Below are positions 48,346 through 57,717 of a DNA stretch of 64,000 nt, one piece after another; the first letter of the stretch is position 1; each line of letters starts with the position of its first letter. The DNA lies in NCBI RefSeq assembly GCF_020524165.1, contig NZ_JAIVKU010000004.1:1076276-1140275 (forward strand), in the 5' to 3' direction. The notes under the pieces were generated by a model, which had not been told where the DNA came from, did not search any database, and saw only the letters and a program-made list of their open reading frames with translations. The DNA comes from Guptibacillus hwajinpoensis. Its GTDB lineage: Bacteria > Bacillota > Bacilli > Bacillales > Guptibacillaceae. The translations under genes were made by a program, and so were the position numbers.

Positions 48346-49414
48346 TAAAATTTTGTGTATAGTAGTCTCGGAAAACGCCAACTCCAATTTCAGTAAATTC
48401 TTCATTAAGAAGCGCTTCCCGATGACCTTTACTATTTAACCATCCAATCATCGCAGCCCCCGCGTCAGGATACCTGGCTGCGATATTTTCTCCTGCATAA
48501 CTATACAGTACATCCCCTTGTTTTAATCGATCAGAAAGCTCTCCTTCAGATGGAGACGTATGTGAAAAATAATTATTTTCTTCCATATCTTTGCTGTGGC
48601 CTAATGCCACGTTTGCTACTTCATCGTTATAACCCAGAGGCTTCTTGTCTGAAAGGTTACGAAGGACATTTGTCATGGCAAAGATTTGCTTTTCCATTGC
48701 CCCCTGAACATTCTGCCATTCTTCTCCTGTCAATTCCTCTGGCTCCAGCAATTCACCACGGTATGAAACGGCATAAGGCCTTTGTTTCACAAGAACACTC
48801 GGCTCTGCAATTCGAACCGCCCTTAAACTTCCATTAAATTTATCAAAATAATATTGGACATATAAATTGTCGTGTATGGAAACTAAAGGTTTAAGCTGTT
48901 GTTCTTCTTTTGTAAGCTGAAAACGATAATCATAGGCATTCACTTTTACTGGAACTTGCTCAAGGGGTTTCTGTTCTTCGAAAACAGCTGCAGCCTGCTC
49001 CCCCATTGGATATCGTTCACCCGCATCCACATCTCCCATAAAGAAGATTGTCACAACGCGATTGTCTTCAACACCAACTTGTAGATAGGCAGAATTAGAC
49101 TGTTCGTAAATCCACCAATCATAACCGTATGAACTTGGGTCGATTCGGTCAGGCTTACCAAGATTGGCTTCTACAGCATCTACCCCTTTGCCTAACCACT
49201 TTTCAATACCCGTTAATTCAGGTAAAGGTTCATCTTTCTTAATGGCTTGCTCCTGATTCTCCGAATTTTTTATTGTGTCTTCTAACACGAACTTCTCTTC
49301 ATTAATGATTCGTTCTACTTCTGAACCAATATGACTCCATTCGATTTTCTCGTAAACGTTTATTCCTATCACGATCACGATAATCAACAAAGCGAACCGA
49401 ATGAGATTTTTCAT
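48332..49414 (-). CDS. ylbC: YlbC, CAP-domain membrane-anchored protein
   Basis: 360-residue extracytoplasmic protein: one N-terminal membrane helix, a CAP-associated N-terminal domain (about 65-215; KWLGKGVDAVEANLGKPDRI), and a C-terminal CAP/SCP domain with ALGHSKDMEENNYFSHTSPS, YAGENIAARY and WLNSKGHREALL. CAP domains of this kind are common in spore formers; the activity is not known. ATG start. Confidence 0.93.
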   Translation of the reverse strand: MKNLIRFALLIIVIVIGINVYEKIEWSHIGSEVERIINEEKFVLEDTIKNSENQEQAIKKDEPLPELTGIEKWLGKGVDAVEANLGKPDRIDPSSYGYDWWIYEQSNSAYLQVGVEDNRVVTIFFMGDVDAGERYPMGEQAAAVFEEQKPLEQVPVKVNAYDYRFQLTKEEQQLKPLVSIHDNLYVQYYFDKFNGSLRAVRIAEPSVLVKQRPYAVSYRGELLEPEELTGEEWQNVQGAMEKQIFAMTNVLRNLSDKKPLGYNDEVANVALGHSKDMEENNYFSHTSPSEGELSDRLKQGDVLYSYAGENIAARYPDAGAAMIGWLNSKGHREALLNEEFTEIGVGVFRDYYTQNFIKPF

Positions 49415-49532
49415 ATTCCAGTCGCCTCCATTTCGTTGTATCTATTATGCCTTATCCCTTGTAGAAACTGCAACGATTACACTGATTTAGGTTTATAGCC
49501 TAAACACGTTCTCGCCTATTTCTTGCTGGTAC

Positions 49533-49566
49533 CAAAAAAAAGAAGAGCACCTGGCTCTTCTTTTTA
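49533..49566 (-). terminator. terminator of the YugN-CBS gene
   Basis: On the minus strand AAGAAGAGC/GCTCTTCTT with a 5-nt loop is followed by eight T residues and starts at the stop codon. Confidence 0.9.
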
Positions 49567-50295
49567 TGCATTCATTTTTTCTTTTAATTGGAAGTAAGAA
49601 ACAATACCTACAAAGCGTTCTCCATCTAAAACAATCACTTCTGTTAAGCGCGATTCATTCATTAGTTCTGCTGCTTGCTCCGGTTTCATATCTGGTGAAA
49701 GTGTCATGGATGGTTTTTCCACAAGCCCTTCCACTTTTGTTGTTCCTGCCTGATTATCTGCAAACCCGCCAACCGCAATGGCACGATCCGTTACAATTCC
49801 AACGAGGTTTTCTCCATCACAAACCGGGACGATCGTTACATTTTCTTTCTTCATAATAGCAGCTGCTTCTGCTACGCTATCTGAGGGTTTTGCCGGAGTG
49901 ACGTGTTGTGCTAAATCTCCAACTGAAACCATGCTTCTTTGTAGTGCAGAACCTAGTTGATCACGTAGGATTTCTAGTTTCTTGTAGCATGTGTTTAGAA
50001 TGGTTTCTGGAAACTCTTCATCATATTCTACACCATGTGGGTAGTAATGCTTTCCAAGATAAGGCTTGCCTAGTTTGATGACGGCATACGAAGATTCAAC
50101 CATGCCTTCAATTGCAACACCTGGTACTCGAAGGTAGTAAACATCTCCATTCGTCATATCCTCAAATTTATAATCGTATGTAACACGCTCATAATCCCAT
50201 TGTCCAGCAAGAACTAAACCGTTTTCATGCATGATATGATCAAGAATCGAAAATTGAACGATCGTAGATTCTAGACCAGTTTTATCAAATTTCAT
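49564..50295 (-). CDS. YugN-like domain fused to a CBS pair (YlbB position)
   Basis: 243 residues in two parts. Residues about 1-115 are YugN-like (LESTIVQFSILDHIMHENGL; YLRVPGVAIEGMVESSYAVI). Residues about 120-243 hold two CBS motifs (SVAEAAAIMKKENVTIVPVC then GIVTDRAIAVGG; MKPEQAAELMNESRLTEVIV then GIVSYF), which usually bind adenine nucleotides. In B. subtilis the ylbB product here is a CBS protein without a YugN part. I start at the ATG ending at 50295 after AAAGGAGG; the upstream frame has no site. Confidence 0.88.
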   Translation of the reverse strand: MKFDKTGLESTIVQFSILDHIMHENGLVLAGQWDYERVTYDYKFEDMTNGDVYYLRVPGVAIEGMVESSYAVIKLGKPYLGKHYYPHGVEYDEEFPETILNTCYKKLEILRDQLGSALQRSMVSVGDLAQHVTPAKPSDSVAEAAAIMKKENVTIVPVCDGENLVGIVTDRAIAVGGFADNQAGTTKVEGLVEKPSMTLSPDMKPEQAAELMNESRLTEVIVLDGERFVGIVSYFQLKEKMNA

Positions 50296-50339
50296 AATTC
50301 CTTTGCCTCCTTTGTAATTCACAACATGTTCACTCTTTA

Positions 50340-50369
50340 ATAATAGTATAACGAGCAGTGTAGTTGCAA
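50340..50369 (-). promoter_or_regulatory. possible promoter of the YugN-CBS gene
   Basis: TTGCAA (50364-50369), 18 nt, TATTAT (50340-50345) on the minus strand; a moderate SigA-type match 45 nt before the start. Confidence 0.4.
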
Positions 50370-50503
50370 TGTTTACTTGGTTTAATCCCCATTTATACTC
50401 CATTTTTAGCATGTCCAAAGGAAACAATATCAAACGAATTTTAAATGAAGTACGATTATTATTTTTTCTTCTGGTCAAACTACGATTGAAAGGAGATGAT
50501 CAT

Positions 50504-51133
50504 TTGAAAAAAGCAATCCCATTCTTACTCGTATTTCTGCTCGTAACGGTGCTTTTCCTTCCAGACGTTGCACATGGTCAAACTACATATACTGTAAAAT
50601 CTGGAGATACTTTATGGAAAATTTCAAAGCGCTATCGAATTGGTCTTACCGAAATCATTCGTGCAAATCAACAATTCGAAAATCCAGATCTGATTTATCC
50701 TGGTGATCAAGTAAACGTGCCAACTGCTAATCCCTCAATTGAAAAGTCAAAAGATGTAGGGCATCAAGTGATGGAGTTAACGAATAAAGAACGCGCGAAA
50801 AACGGCCTTTCGCCTTTAACCTGGAATTGGCAAGTTGCCCGAGTAGCAAGATATAAGTCTTCTGATATGAGAGATAAAAATTATTTCTCTCATCAATCTC
50901 CAACGTACGGCTCTCCGTTTTCCATGCTTGAAAATTTTGGCGTGTCCTATAGAAGTGCTGGAGAAAATATCGCTGCAGGGCAAGCTACACCTGAAGAAGT
51001 GGTAAAGGCGTGGATGAATAGTGAAGGGCATCGAAAAAACATTTTAAATCCAGGGTATACTCAAATTGGCGTTGGATACGTTACAGGTGGTTCATATGGA
51101 TATTATTGGACACAAATGTTTATTTCAAAGTAA
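50504..51133 (+). CDS. secreted LysM-CAP protein (YkwD/SafA-like)
   Basis: 209-residue secreted protein: signal peptide (MKKAIPFLLVFLLVTVLFLP, cleavage after about residue 25), one LysM domain (YTVKSGDTLWKISKRYRIGL, about 28-72) that binds peptidoglycan, and a CAP domain (about 85-207) with KNYFSHQSPTYG, RSAGENIAAG and WMNSEGHRKNILNPGYTQIG. The layout resembles B. subtilis YkwD. TTG start at 50504 after GAAAGGAG. Divergent from the YugN-CBS gene and about 1.1 kb from ylbC, another CAP protein. Confidence 0.92.
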   Translation: MKKAIPFLLVFLLVTVLFLPDVAHGQTTYTVKSGDTLWKISKRYRIGLTEIIRANQQFENPDLIYPGDQVNVPTANPSIEKSKDVGHQVMELTNKERAKNGLSPLTWNWQVARVARYKSSDMRDKNYFSHQSPTYGSPFSMLENFGVSYRSAGENIAAGQATPEEVVKAWMNSEGHRKNILNPGYTQIGVGYVTGGSYGYYWTQMFISK

Positions 51134-51143
51134 GGTTATACAA

Positions 51144-51177
51144 AGAAACTCCCTCCACTTAAGGAGGGAGTTTTTTT
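51144..51177. terminator. bidirectional terminator
   Basis: AACTCCCTCC/GGAGGGAGTT with a 6-nt loop and T runs on the plus strand ends the LysM-CAP gene; the convergent Asp23-type gene ends at its edge. Confidence 0.88.
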
Positions 51178-51523
51178 ACTCTTCATTTACTTGAAGATTT
51201 AAGCCTGAAACTACCACATTTACCTCATCGACTTGTAAACCAGTCATTTTTTCAACATCATTTTTAATTCTCTCCTGTAGAACAAAACAGGTATATGGAA
51301 TAATCTCGCCAAAATCAATCGCTACTTCGACCTTTAATGCTAATCCTCCATCTTCATGAATGTTTTCATACTGATAAGAAGAACGCTTTCCTTTTCCGAC
51401 CATTTTTCTCAGCGTTTTTTTTACAAAGCAAACACCTTCTGTCTCCTTTATCGCAACCTCTAAAATGAAATCGATCACGTTTTCTGAGATGGTCAGGCTT
51501 CCTTGATGAAGTGGCTTTCTCAT
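51176..51523 (-). CDS. Asp23/Gls24-family envelope protein
   Basis: 115-residue Asp23/DUF322 protein. GSLTISENVIDFILEVAIKE and LALKVEVAIDFGEIIPYTC, then DEVNVVVSGLNLQ, are family features. Relatives (YloU, YqhY, AmaP partners) are tied to cell-envelope or lipid homeostasis in Gram-positives. ATG after GGAAGG. B. subtilis has ctaG and ylbA near here instead. Confidence 0.85.
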   Translation of the reverse strand: MRKPLHQGSLTISENVIDFILEVAIKETEGVCFVKKTLRKMVGKGKRSSYQYENIHEDGGLALKVEVAIDFGEIIPYTCFVLQERIKNDVEKMTGLQVDEVNVVVSGLNLQVNEE

Positions 51524-51677
51524 GACGTTCCTTCCCCCCTCTAGCCTTCTCTTTTAATACTATATGAGTAAGAGAAAATGAATTATTCGTCAAATAATTC
51601 ATTTCTCTCTACTGGTAAAGCGTATAAGTCCGTACTATAATAGAGAAAGATGGTTTGACTTAGAAAGGAGAACAAGA

Positions 51678-52736
51678 TTGCCGAAGTTCCTCACAAAACG
51701 ATTCTTACTTATTTTATTGGTCATTGCGCTTTTAGCAGTGCTTGCTTTCTGGATCTTACCCGTCTCCATCCCTCTTATTCTCGCGTTTCTCAGCGCTCTT
51801 GCCCTTGATCCAGCTGTTAAACTGATTCAAAAGAATACGAAACTGAAGCGGTATTTTCCAGTTATTATTGTGTTCACTTTGTTTGTTATCCTTATTGGGT
51901 TATTAGGCTATTTTCTCATAACAAAGGTCATTACTGAAGGGATAGCGTTAGTAGAAAATTCCCCACTGTACATACAAAATATTACTCAGATGTGGGATAG
52001 TATGGAATCGAACATGGAAGCTGTTTCAAAGAGTTTCCCACCTGAATTTGTTCAGGAGTTTACCAATCAAGTTGATCGTTTCCTCGAAAATACGAAGAAT
52101 ACAATCAGCAGCATCGATTACTTGAAAATCATTACCATCATTGTGACAGGTATTCCAAATTACTTAGTCAGTATCCTCGTCTATTTAATTGCACTCTTCT
52201 TATTTTTAATGGACTTACCAAGACTTAAGAAGAAATCTTATTCTTATTTATCTGAACAAACAGCAGAAAAAGTACAATTTATGACAAGTCGTTTGTCATA
52301 CGTGATTTTTGGATTTTTTAAAGCCCAGTTTCTTGTGAGTATCATTATTTTCGTTGTTAGTTTAATTGGCTTGTTAATAATCACACCAAAAGTGGCCCTA
52401 CTAATGGCTTTCATTATTTGGGTCATCGACTTCATCCCAATCATTGGTTCCATTGTCATTCTGGGTCCGTGGGCCATTTATTATCTATTAACAGGCGACA
52501 TCGCAACAGGAAGTCAAATGGCGATCCTAGCCGTCGTACTGCTTGTTATACGTAGAACAGTTGAACCCAAAGTCATGGGTCGACACATTGGACTTTCTCC
52601 GTTGTCTACGCTTATTTCAATGTATATCGGCTTAAAGCTTCTTGGTATTATGGGTTTTATCATTGGACCGATTCTTCTAATTGCATTTAATTCAGCAAGA
52701 GAAGCAGGGCTTATTAAAATCAATTTCAAAGTTTAG
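51678..52736 (+). CDS. AI-2E family transporter (YtvI type)
   Basis: 352-residue polytopic protein of the AI-2 exporter-like permease superfamily, with about eight membrane helices. A soluble amphipathic region lies between helices 3 and 4 (about 95-150), and the family end motif RRTVEPKVMGRHIGLSPLST is near residue 295. Sporulation-type members such as YtvI are common in bacilli. TTG start after GAAAGGAG. A TATAAT lies 37 nt upstream. Confidence 0.88.
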   Translation: MPKFLTKRFLLILLVIALLAVLAFWILPVSIPLILAFLSALALDPAVKLIQKNTKLKRYFPVIIVFTLFVILIGLLGYFLITKVITEGIALVENSPLYIQNITQMWDSMESNMEAVSKSFPPEFVQEFTNQVDRFLENTKNTISSIDYLKIITIIVTGIPNYLVSILVYLIALFLFLMDLPRLKKKSYSYLSEQTAEKVQFMTSRLSYVIFGFFKAQFLVSIIIFVVSLIGLLIITPKVALLMAFIIWVIDFIPIIGSIVILGPWAIYYLLTGDIATGSQMAILAVVLLVIRRTVEPKVMGRHIGLSPLSTLISMYIGLKLLGIMGFIIGPILLIAFNSAREAGLIKINFKV

Positions 52737-52738
52737 TC

Positions 52739-52767
52739 AAAAGCGCAGCATATGCTGCGCTTTTTTT
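52739..52767 (+). terminator. terminator of the AI-2E transporter gene
   Basis: AAAGCGCAGCAT/ATGCTGCGCTTT is a perfect 24-base palindrome followed by TTTT on the plus strand, directly after the stop codon. Confidence 0.9.
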
Positions 52768-52771
52768 GTAT

Positions 52772-52803
52772 AAAAAAAGAAGCTGTTCCTGTGAACAGCT
52801 TCT
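52772..52803 (-). terminator. terminator of the ctaCDEF operon
   Basis: AGAAGCTGTTC/GAACAGCTTCT, 11 bp with a 4-nt loop, is followed on the minus strand by TTTTTTATAC and lies 12 bp after the ctaF stop. Confidence 0.92.
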
Positions 52804-52814
52804 AAGTAAATCAA

Positions 52815-53159
52815 TTACCAAATCATGCCCATTAACGCAACGACACAAGTCCCAGCTACGAAGACTCCAAAGAATATCCCCCATGCAGGATACTGATGCC
52901 CCTTGTGGCTTAAGTGCATGAACATATAAAGTTGAAACACCAATTGAATACCTGCCAGAATCATGATGAAAATAACGGTGAAAGCATCCGAGATCGCATC
53001 GCTAGCTACTGCAACAAACGCAATCATCGTTAGGAAAATCATCATGGCAAAGGAAACAATTTGTTGCTTAAATTCCTTTTCATGTGCAATCTTGTGATGA
53101 ATGTCGAGATGACTTTGGTCGTGCTCTGACATCGTATCGTGACCTTCATGATGTGCCAT
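52815..53159 (-). CDS. ctaF: caa3-type cytochrome c oxidase subunit IV
   Basis: 114-residue subunit with a His-rich hydrophilic N-terminus (MAHHEGHDTMSEHDQSHLDI) and three membrane helices. The prokaryotic COX4 pattern QLVFQLYMFMHLSHKGH is near residue 75. ATG after AAAGGTGGG. Last gene of the cta operon; ctaG, which follows in B. subtilis, is absent. Confidence 0.93.
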   Translation of the reverse strand: MAHHEGHDTMSEHDQSHLDIHHKIAHEKEFKQQIVSFAMMIFLTMIAFVAVASDAISDAFTVIFIMILAGIQLVFQLYMFMHLSHKGHQYPAWGIFFGVFVAGTCVVALMGMIW

Positions 53160-53163
53160 TAAA

Positions 53164-53781
53164 TTAACCCACCTTTCCCATTAGGTAAACGACTGTAAAG
53201 ATGAAAATCCAAACAACATCGATAAAGTGCCAGTAGAGAGCAAAGAGATAAAACTTTGGTGCTGTATAAAGGTCCATTCCTCTTCTTAAATTACGAATAA
53301 TGAGAAGCGTAATCCAGGAAATCCCCATAAATACGTGAGCTCCGTGAGTTCCTACAAGCGTGTAGAAAGCAGATCCCCATGCGCTACTTTTAATCGTATG
53401 CCCATATTCATGTACATAGTGATTAAACTCATAAATCTCTAGTCCAAGAAATCCAAGTCCTAGAAGTCCAGTCACCACAAACCAACCAATCATACGCTTA
53501 AAGTGGTTTGTTTTAAGAGCCATTGTTGCAAATACCGACGTTAAACTACTTGTTAATAACAGCATTGTTGCAATAAAAACAAGGGGAAGTTCAAATAGTT
53601 CATTTGATGTAACTCCACCGTTTGTTGCATTTCTTAGTCCTAAGTATACCCCAAAAAGCGAGGCGAAAAGCACGGTTTCGCCTCCAAGGAAGAACCAGAA
53701 ACCAAGAAATTTATTTTTACCATCTAGCGTAGCCCGTTCCGGATTGGCAGGCAACTTAGTCATTGCTTCGTTCGATTTCAT
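53164..53781 (-). CDS. ctaE: caa3-type cytochrome c oxidase subunit III
   Basis: 205-residue subunit with five membrane helices, the short bacterial form. Family residues lie in LGFWFFLGGETVLFASLFGV and YTLVGTHGAHVFMGISWITL, ending with YWHFIDVVWIFIFTVVYLMG. The ATG overlaps the ctaD stop (ATGA), so expression is coupled to subunit I. Confidence 0.95.
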   Translation of the reverse strand: MKSNEAMTKLPANPERATLDGKNKFLGFWFFLGGETVLFASLFGVYLGLRNATNGGVTSNELFELPLVFIATMLLLTSSLTSVFATMALKTNHFKRMIGWFVVTGLLGLGFLGLEIYEFNHYVHEYGHTIKSSAWGSAFYTLVGTHGAHVFMGISWITLLIIRNLRRGMDLYTAPKFYLFALYWHFIDVVWIFIFTVVYLMGKVG

Positions 53782-55616
53782 TTGCCTTCCCTCCCTTCAG
53801 CAGGCAGGTCTTCTTTATGGATATGATATCCATGGTAATCAATAACTGAGCGTAAAATCATTGATAGCGCTGCAAGAGCGAGCCCACCAATAGCAAGCAC
53901 CCAGTTGGAATAAATCGCAGAAAGTGCTGCGGTAAACAAGCCTAAAGATAAGAGTACAGGTAAAATAGATGAGTCAGGCATATGAATATCATCCAATGGT
54001 TCAGCTGCAACCATTTGTTTATTACCTGCGCGTTTTTCTAACCACCATGCATCAAGACCACGAACAAGTGGCGTTTGCGCAAAGTTATATTCTGGAGCAG
54101 GAGATGAAATCGCCCATTCAAGCGTACGACCATCCCATGGATCATTTCCAGCTTTTTTACCTTTAACCGATGTTTGAATAATGTTCCAAACCATAATGAT
54201 TGTAGCAAGTCCCATTAAGAATGCACCCATCGTTGCTGCGAAGTTTGCCTCATCAAGACTTTGACCAGATAAATACGTATACACTCGACGCGGCATTCCC
54301 ATAAGACCTAAGAAATGCATTGGGAAGAACGTAAGGTGGAAGCCAATAAAGAATAACCAGAAATGAAGCTTTCCAAGAAATTCGTTTAGGACTGTTCCGA
54401 AAATTTTCGGCCACCAGTAATACATTCCAGCAAAGAGACCAAACACAACCCCACCAACGATAACGTAGTGGAAGTGAGCAACTACGAAGTAACTATCATG
54501 GTATTGATAGTCAGCAGGTGGCACACTTAGCATGACCCCTGTCATCCCACCAAGTACGAATGAAGGAATAAATCCTACAGCGAAAAGGTTAGCTGTTGGG
54601 AAACTTACCTTTCCTCCCCACATGGTGAATAGCCAGTTAAAGATTTTTACCCCAGTAGGAACAGCAATTAACATCGTTGCAACCGCAAAGATGGAGTTTG
54701 CAATTGGGCCAAGTCCAACCGTAAACATATGGTGAACCCATACCATGAAACCTAAGAAACCAATAAGAGCTGTTGCGAAAACCATTGCTGAATAACCGAA
54801 TAGACGTTTACGTGCAAATGTCGCAATGATTTCAGAGAACATACCGAAAGCTGGTAGAACAAGAATATAAACTTCCGGGTGCCCGAAGATCCAGAAAAGA
54901 TGTTCATAAATAATTGGATTTCCGCCTGCTTCAGCTGCAAAGAACTGAGAACCAAACAAACGATCAAACATAAGAAGCGCAAGACCAATTGTAAGTGCAG
55001 GGAAAGCGAAAAGAATAAGACCAGATGTAATAAAACTCGACCATGTGAACAACGGCATACGCATAAATGTCATGCCTGGTGCTCGCATGTTAATGATCGT
55101 AACTAGGAAGTTAATTCCCCCAATTAACGTTCCAATACCTGAGATTTGCAGTCCAAGAACATAAAAGTCAACCCCGTTCCCTGGACTAGTTGTTGATAGT
55201 GGAGCATATCCGGTCCAACCTGCATCCGGAGCGCCACCGAGGAACCAACCAAGATTAAGTAGAATCCCGCCTGCTGTAAATAACCAGAAACCTAGTGAAT
55301 TCACAAATGGGAATGCTACATCTCGTGCCCCAATTTGGAGCGGAACAATGGCATTCATAAACCCAAATATAAGCGGCATGGCTGCCAAGAAAATCATTGT
55401 CGTCCCGTGCATCGTAAGTAGCTGATTAAAAGTTTCAGCTCCAACGAAATCAAATTCTGGGTAAAGCAACTGCACCCGCAATAAGATTGCTTCTATACCA
55501 CCGAGTAGAAAGAAGAAAGCACCGGAAGCGAGATAGAGAATCCCGATCTTCTTATGGTCAACGGTAGTAAGCCAATCCCATACAGGATTTTTCTTTTTAT
55601 AAGCATGTGCTGACAC
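53778..55616 (-). CDS. ctaD: caa3-type cytochrome c oxidase subunit I
   Basis: 612-residue catalytic subunit holding heme a, heme a3 and CuB. Metal ligands lie in LLTMHGTTMIFLAAMP (heme a), FWIFGHPEVYILVLPAFG (CuB His with cross-linked Tyr), VWVHHMFTVG (CuB His pair) and FVVAHFHYVIVGGVVFG (both hemes). About 14 helices. GTG start after AAGGAGG. It follows ctaC by 26 bp. Confidence 0.98.
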   Translation of the reverse strand: MSAHAYKKKNPVWDWLTTVDHKKIGILYLASGAFFFLLGGIEAILLRVQLLYPEFDFVGAETFNQLLTMHGTTMIFLAAMPLIFGFMNAIVPLQIGARDVAFPFVNSLGFWLFTAGGILLNLGWFLGGAPDAGWTGYAPLSTTSPGNGVDFYVLGLQISGIGTLIGGINFLVTIINMRAPGMTFMRMPLFTWSSFITSGLILFAFPALTIGLALLMFDRLFGSQFFAAEAGGNPIIYEHLFWIFGHPEVYILVLPAFGMFSEIIATFARKRLFGYSAMVFATALIGFLGFMVWVHHMFTVGLGPIANSIFAVATMLIAVPTGVKIFNWLFTMWGGKVSFPTANLFAVGFIPSFVLGGMTGVMLSVPPADYQYHDSYFVVAHFHYVIVGGVVFGLFAGMYYWWPKIFGTVLNEFLGKLHFWLFFIGFHLTFFPMHFLGLMGMPRRVYTYLSGQSLDEANFAATMGAFLMGLATIIMVWNIIQTSVKGKKAGNDPWDGRTLEWAISSPAPEYNFAQTPLVRGLDAWWLEKRAGNKQMVAAEPLDDIHMPDSSILPVLLSLGLFTAALSAIYSNWVLAIGGLALAALSMILRSVIDYHGYHIHKEDLPAEGREGK

Positions 55617-55642
55617 GAATGAAACCTCCTTATTTCCGATGA

Positions 55643-56692
55643 CTATTCTTCAACTTTTAGACCTTGTAAGTAAGCAACGAGAGCATCTAGCTCTTCATCA
55701 TTTAGCTGATCACCAAACGCAGGCATGTTATTACCTGGCTTGAATTCAGATGGATTGCTGATCCATTCTTTAATGTTCTTGTCTGTGTGATCAAGAACGC
55801 CAGCAACTCGTTCACGATCCCCAAAGTTCGTTAAGTTTGGACCGGTGTTACCGCCTTCACTACCTACAGCGTGACATCCAATACAGCTGTTTGCGAAGAT
55901 TTCTTCCCCTTGAGCCGCTTGGTCAGAAGCTGCTTGTGAACCGGCTTCTTTCATGCTTTTTGCCCATGCTTCAAAGTCTTCTTTTTCTTGAGCGATTACT
56001 TTAAAGTCCATCAATGCGTGTGATGGTCCACATAGCTCAGCACACTTCCCATAATATGTACCAGGTTCCTGAGCATTTAGCCACATTTTGTTCTCTGTAG
56101 CTGTATTCGTATCCATTTTACCACCTAGAGTTGGTACCCAAAATGAATGCGTTACATCTTTCGAAACGAGTTCAAAATAAACTCTTTCCCCGGTTGGAAT
56201 GTGTAAATCCTGAGAAGTTTTCACTTCAAGATCCGGATATTCAAATTCCCACCAGTATTGGTGTGCTGTTACCTTGATAACGGTTGCACCATCGGGTACT
56301 TTTTCAGTCCCCTCATCCAATGCAAACGTCGTCATAACTGTCGGTACCGCAAGGATCAAAAGAAGAATAATCGGAACAACTGTCCATAGAATCTCAAGAA
56401 CTACGTTACCTTCCGTTTGCTCTGGAATTTCATTGTCGCTTTCACCACGTCGTCTAAAACGAACAAGCACAACTGTATAAATGAGTGCTACTACAACGAA
56501 AACCCCGATCATGATGTAAAGGCTTAACATCATGAGATTAAATTGCATTTCAGCCCCTTCTCCCTTAGGGAGCATAGCTGTTAGCTGTTCGTTCCCGCAA
56601 CCCGTAAGCGCTAACGCAATTACCGATAGCAGTGGTAAAAAACGCCAAACATTTCTCCAACGTTTCATTTGCACCTTAAACCTCACTTTCAT
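55643..56692 (-). CDS. ctaC: cytochrome c oxidase subunit II with cytochrome c domain
   Basis: 349-residue lipoprotein subunit. The signal peptide ends in a lipobox (ALTGC near residue 32), two membrane helices follow, then a cupredoxin domain with CuA ligands (VTHSFWVPTLGG; CAELCGPSHALMDF) and a C-terminal cytochrome c (CIGCH, axial Met in NNMPAFGDQ), which defines the caa3 type. The start could also be the ATG 24 bp inside (MKRWRNVW), which has a GGTTTAAGGTG stretch before it. Confidence 0.96.
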   Translation of the reverse strand: MKVRFKVQMKRWRNVWRFLPLLSVIALALTGCGNEQLTAMLPKGEGAEMQFNLMMLSLYIMIGVFVVVALIYTVVLVRFRRRGESDNEIPEQTEGNVVLEILWTVVPIILLLILAVPTVMTTFALDEGTEKVPDGATVIKVTAHQYWWEFEYPDLEVKTSQDLHIPTGERVYFELVSKDVTHSFWVPTLGGKMDTNTATENKMWLNAQEPGTYYGKCAELCGPSHALMDFKVIAQEKEDFEAWAKSMKEAGSQAASDQAAQGEEIFANSCIGCHAVGSEGGNTGPNLTNFGDRERVAGVLDHTDKNIKEWISNPSEFKPGNNMPAFGDQLNDEELDALVAYLQGLKVEE

Positions 56693-56702
56693 AATAGCTT
56701 TT

Positions 56703-56716
56703 ACTCAAATTTGAGT
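56703..56716. promoter_or_regulatory. 14-bp perfect palindrome just before ctaC
   Basis: ACTCAAATTTGAGT lies 10 bp upstream of the ctaC start and overlaps the region where a ribosome or regulator would bind. No known operator family is matched. Confidence 0.3.
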
Positions 56717-56775
56717 TATAGGAAGACAAGGAGGGCATCCCTACCCACCCTGTCTGACCATACATAATGATACTT

Positions 56776-57717
56776 TTAAGGATTAATATTTACTGCAATC
56801 ATGACAATGAATAGGATTGTAATATAATTGAGCGAATATACAAACATAATTCGCGCCCATTTAATATCATCCTTCATAAAAAATCCTGCTATTCCAATTG
56901 CAAGCCAACCGAAGCCCAGAATGGATGCAACGGTAATGTATACAGGACCAAAGCTGTAAAGCAATAGTGACACAGGCACAAGCGCTGCCGTATATAATAC
57001 AATTTGGCGCTTGGTCATTGGAAATCCTGCTACAACAGGTAACATTGGAATTCCTGCATCTCGGTAATCATCAACCCGTTTCATAGCGAGTGCAAGGAAA
57101 TGAGGCGGCTGCCAGATAAACATAATTAAGAACATGCCCCATGCAACTGGGCTTAAGTTTGGATCAATGGCTGCCCAACCAATTAGTGGTGGTAGTGCCC
57201 CTGAAAACGACCCAACAACCGTATTTAATGAAGTTGTCCGTTTTGTCCACATTGTGTAAAGCACAACGTAAATCACAAGGCCCAGTAGACCCAACAGTGC
57301 CGCCATCGGTTCGACGATGAGCAACATAATCGTACCTACTATAGCTAGCCCGAGACCTACAAATAATACCTGGTTTGCAGGTATTTTACCGGTTACAGAT
57401 GGACGAGTATTTGTTCTTGCCATCACCTGATCAATATCCCGGTCAATGTAGTTATTTAACGATGTCCCCCCGGCAACAACAAAAGCTGTTCCCAACATCG
57501 TAAGAATAAGGACCATTGGATTACCGAATAGATCAAACCCTGCTGCAACAGATGCAACCCATAAACCAGTAAATGCGGTAATTAAATTATCAAATACAAT
57601 CCCTAATTTCGTAAGTGTTAAGAAGTCTTTCCACGTACCAGTAGGATTTGCTTCTGATAGTGGGCCTGGTTCCATAACCCGGTTTGAAGCTTCATAAGCC
57701 GTTCTCGCTTTACTCAA
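56776..57717 (-). CDS. ctaB: protoheme IX farnesyltransferase (heme O synthase)
   Basis: 313-residue UbiA-type prenyltransferase turning heme B into heme [21 protein letters not shown] is the first Asp-rich motif and [14 protein letters not shown] the second; about nine helices. I start at TTG 57717, with a perfect AAGGAGGTG 6 nt upstream; a TTG at 57738 would place this site inside the coding sequence. Starts the cta operon, divergent from ctaA. Confidence 0.95.
   Translation of the reverse strand: MSKARTAYEASNRVMEPGPLSEANPTGTWKDFLTLTKLGIVFDNLITAFTGLWVASVAAGFDLFGNPMVLILTMLGTAFVVAGGTSLNNYIDRDIDQVMARTNTRPSVTGKIPANQVLFVGLGLAIVGTIMLLIVEPMAALLGLLGLVIYVVLYTMWTKRTTSLNTVVGSFSGALPPLIGWAAIDPNLSPVAWGMFLIMFIWQPPHFLALAMKRVDDYRDAGIPMLPVVAGFPMTKRQIVLYTAALVPVSLLLYSFGPVYITVASILGFGWLAIGIAGFFMKDDIKWARIMFVYSLNYITILFIVMIAVNINP

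Noticed and set aside
50369..50503. Upstream extension of the LysM-CAP protein
   Set aside because: The extension has no ribosome site and would place the signal peptide internally.
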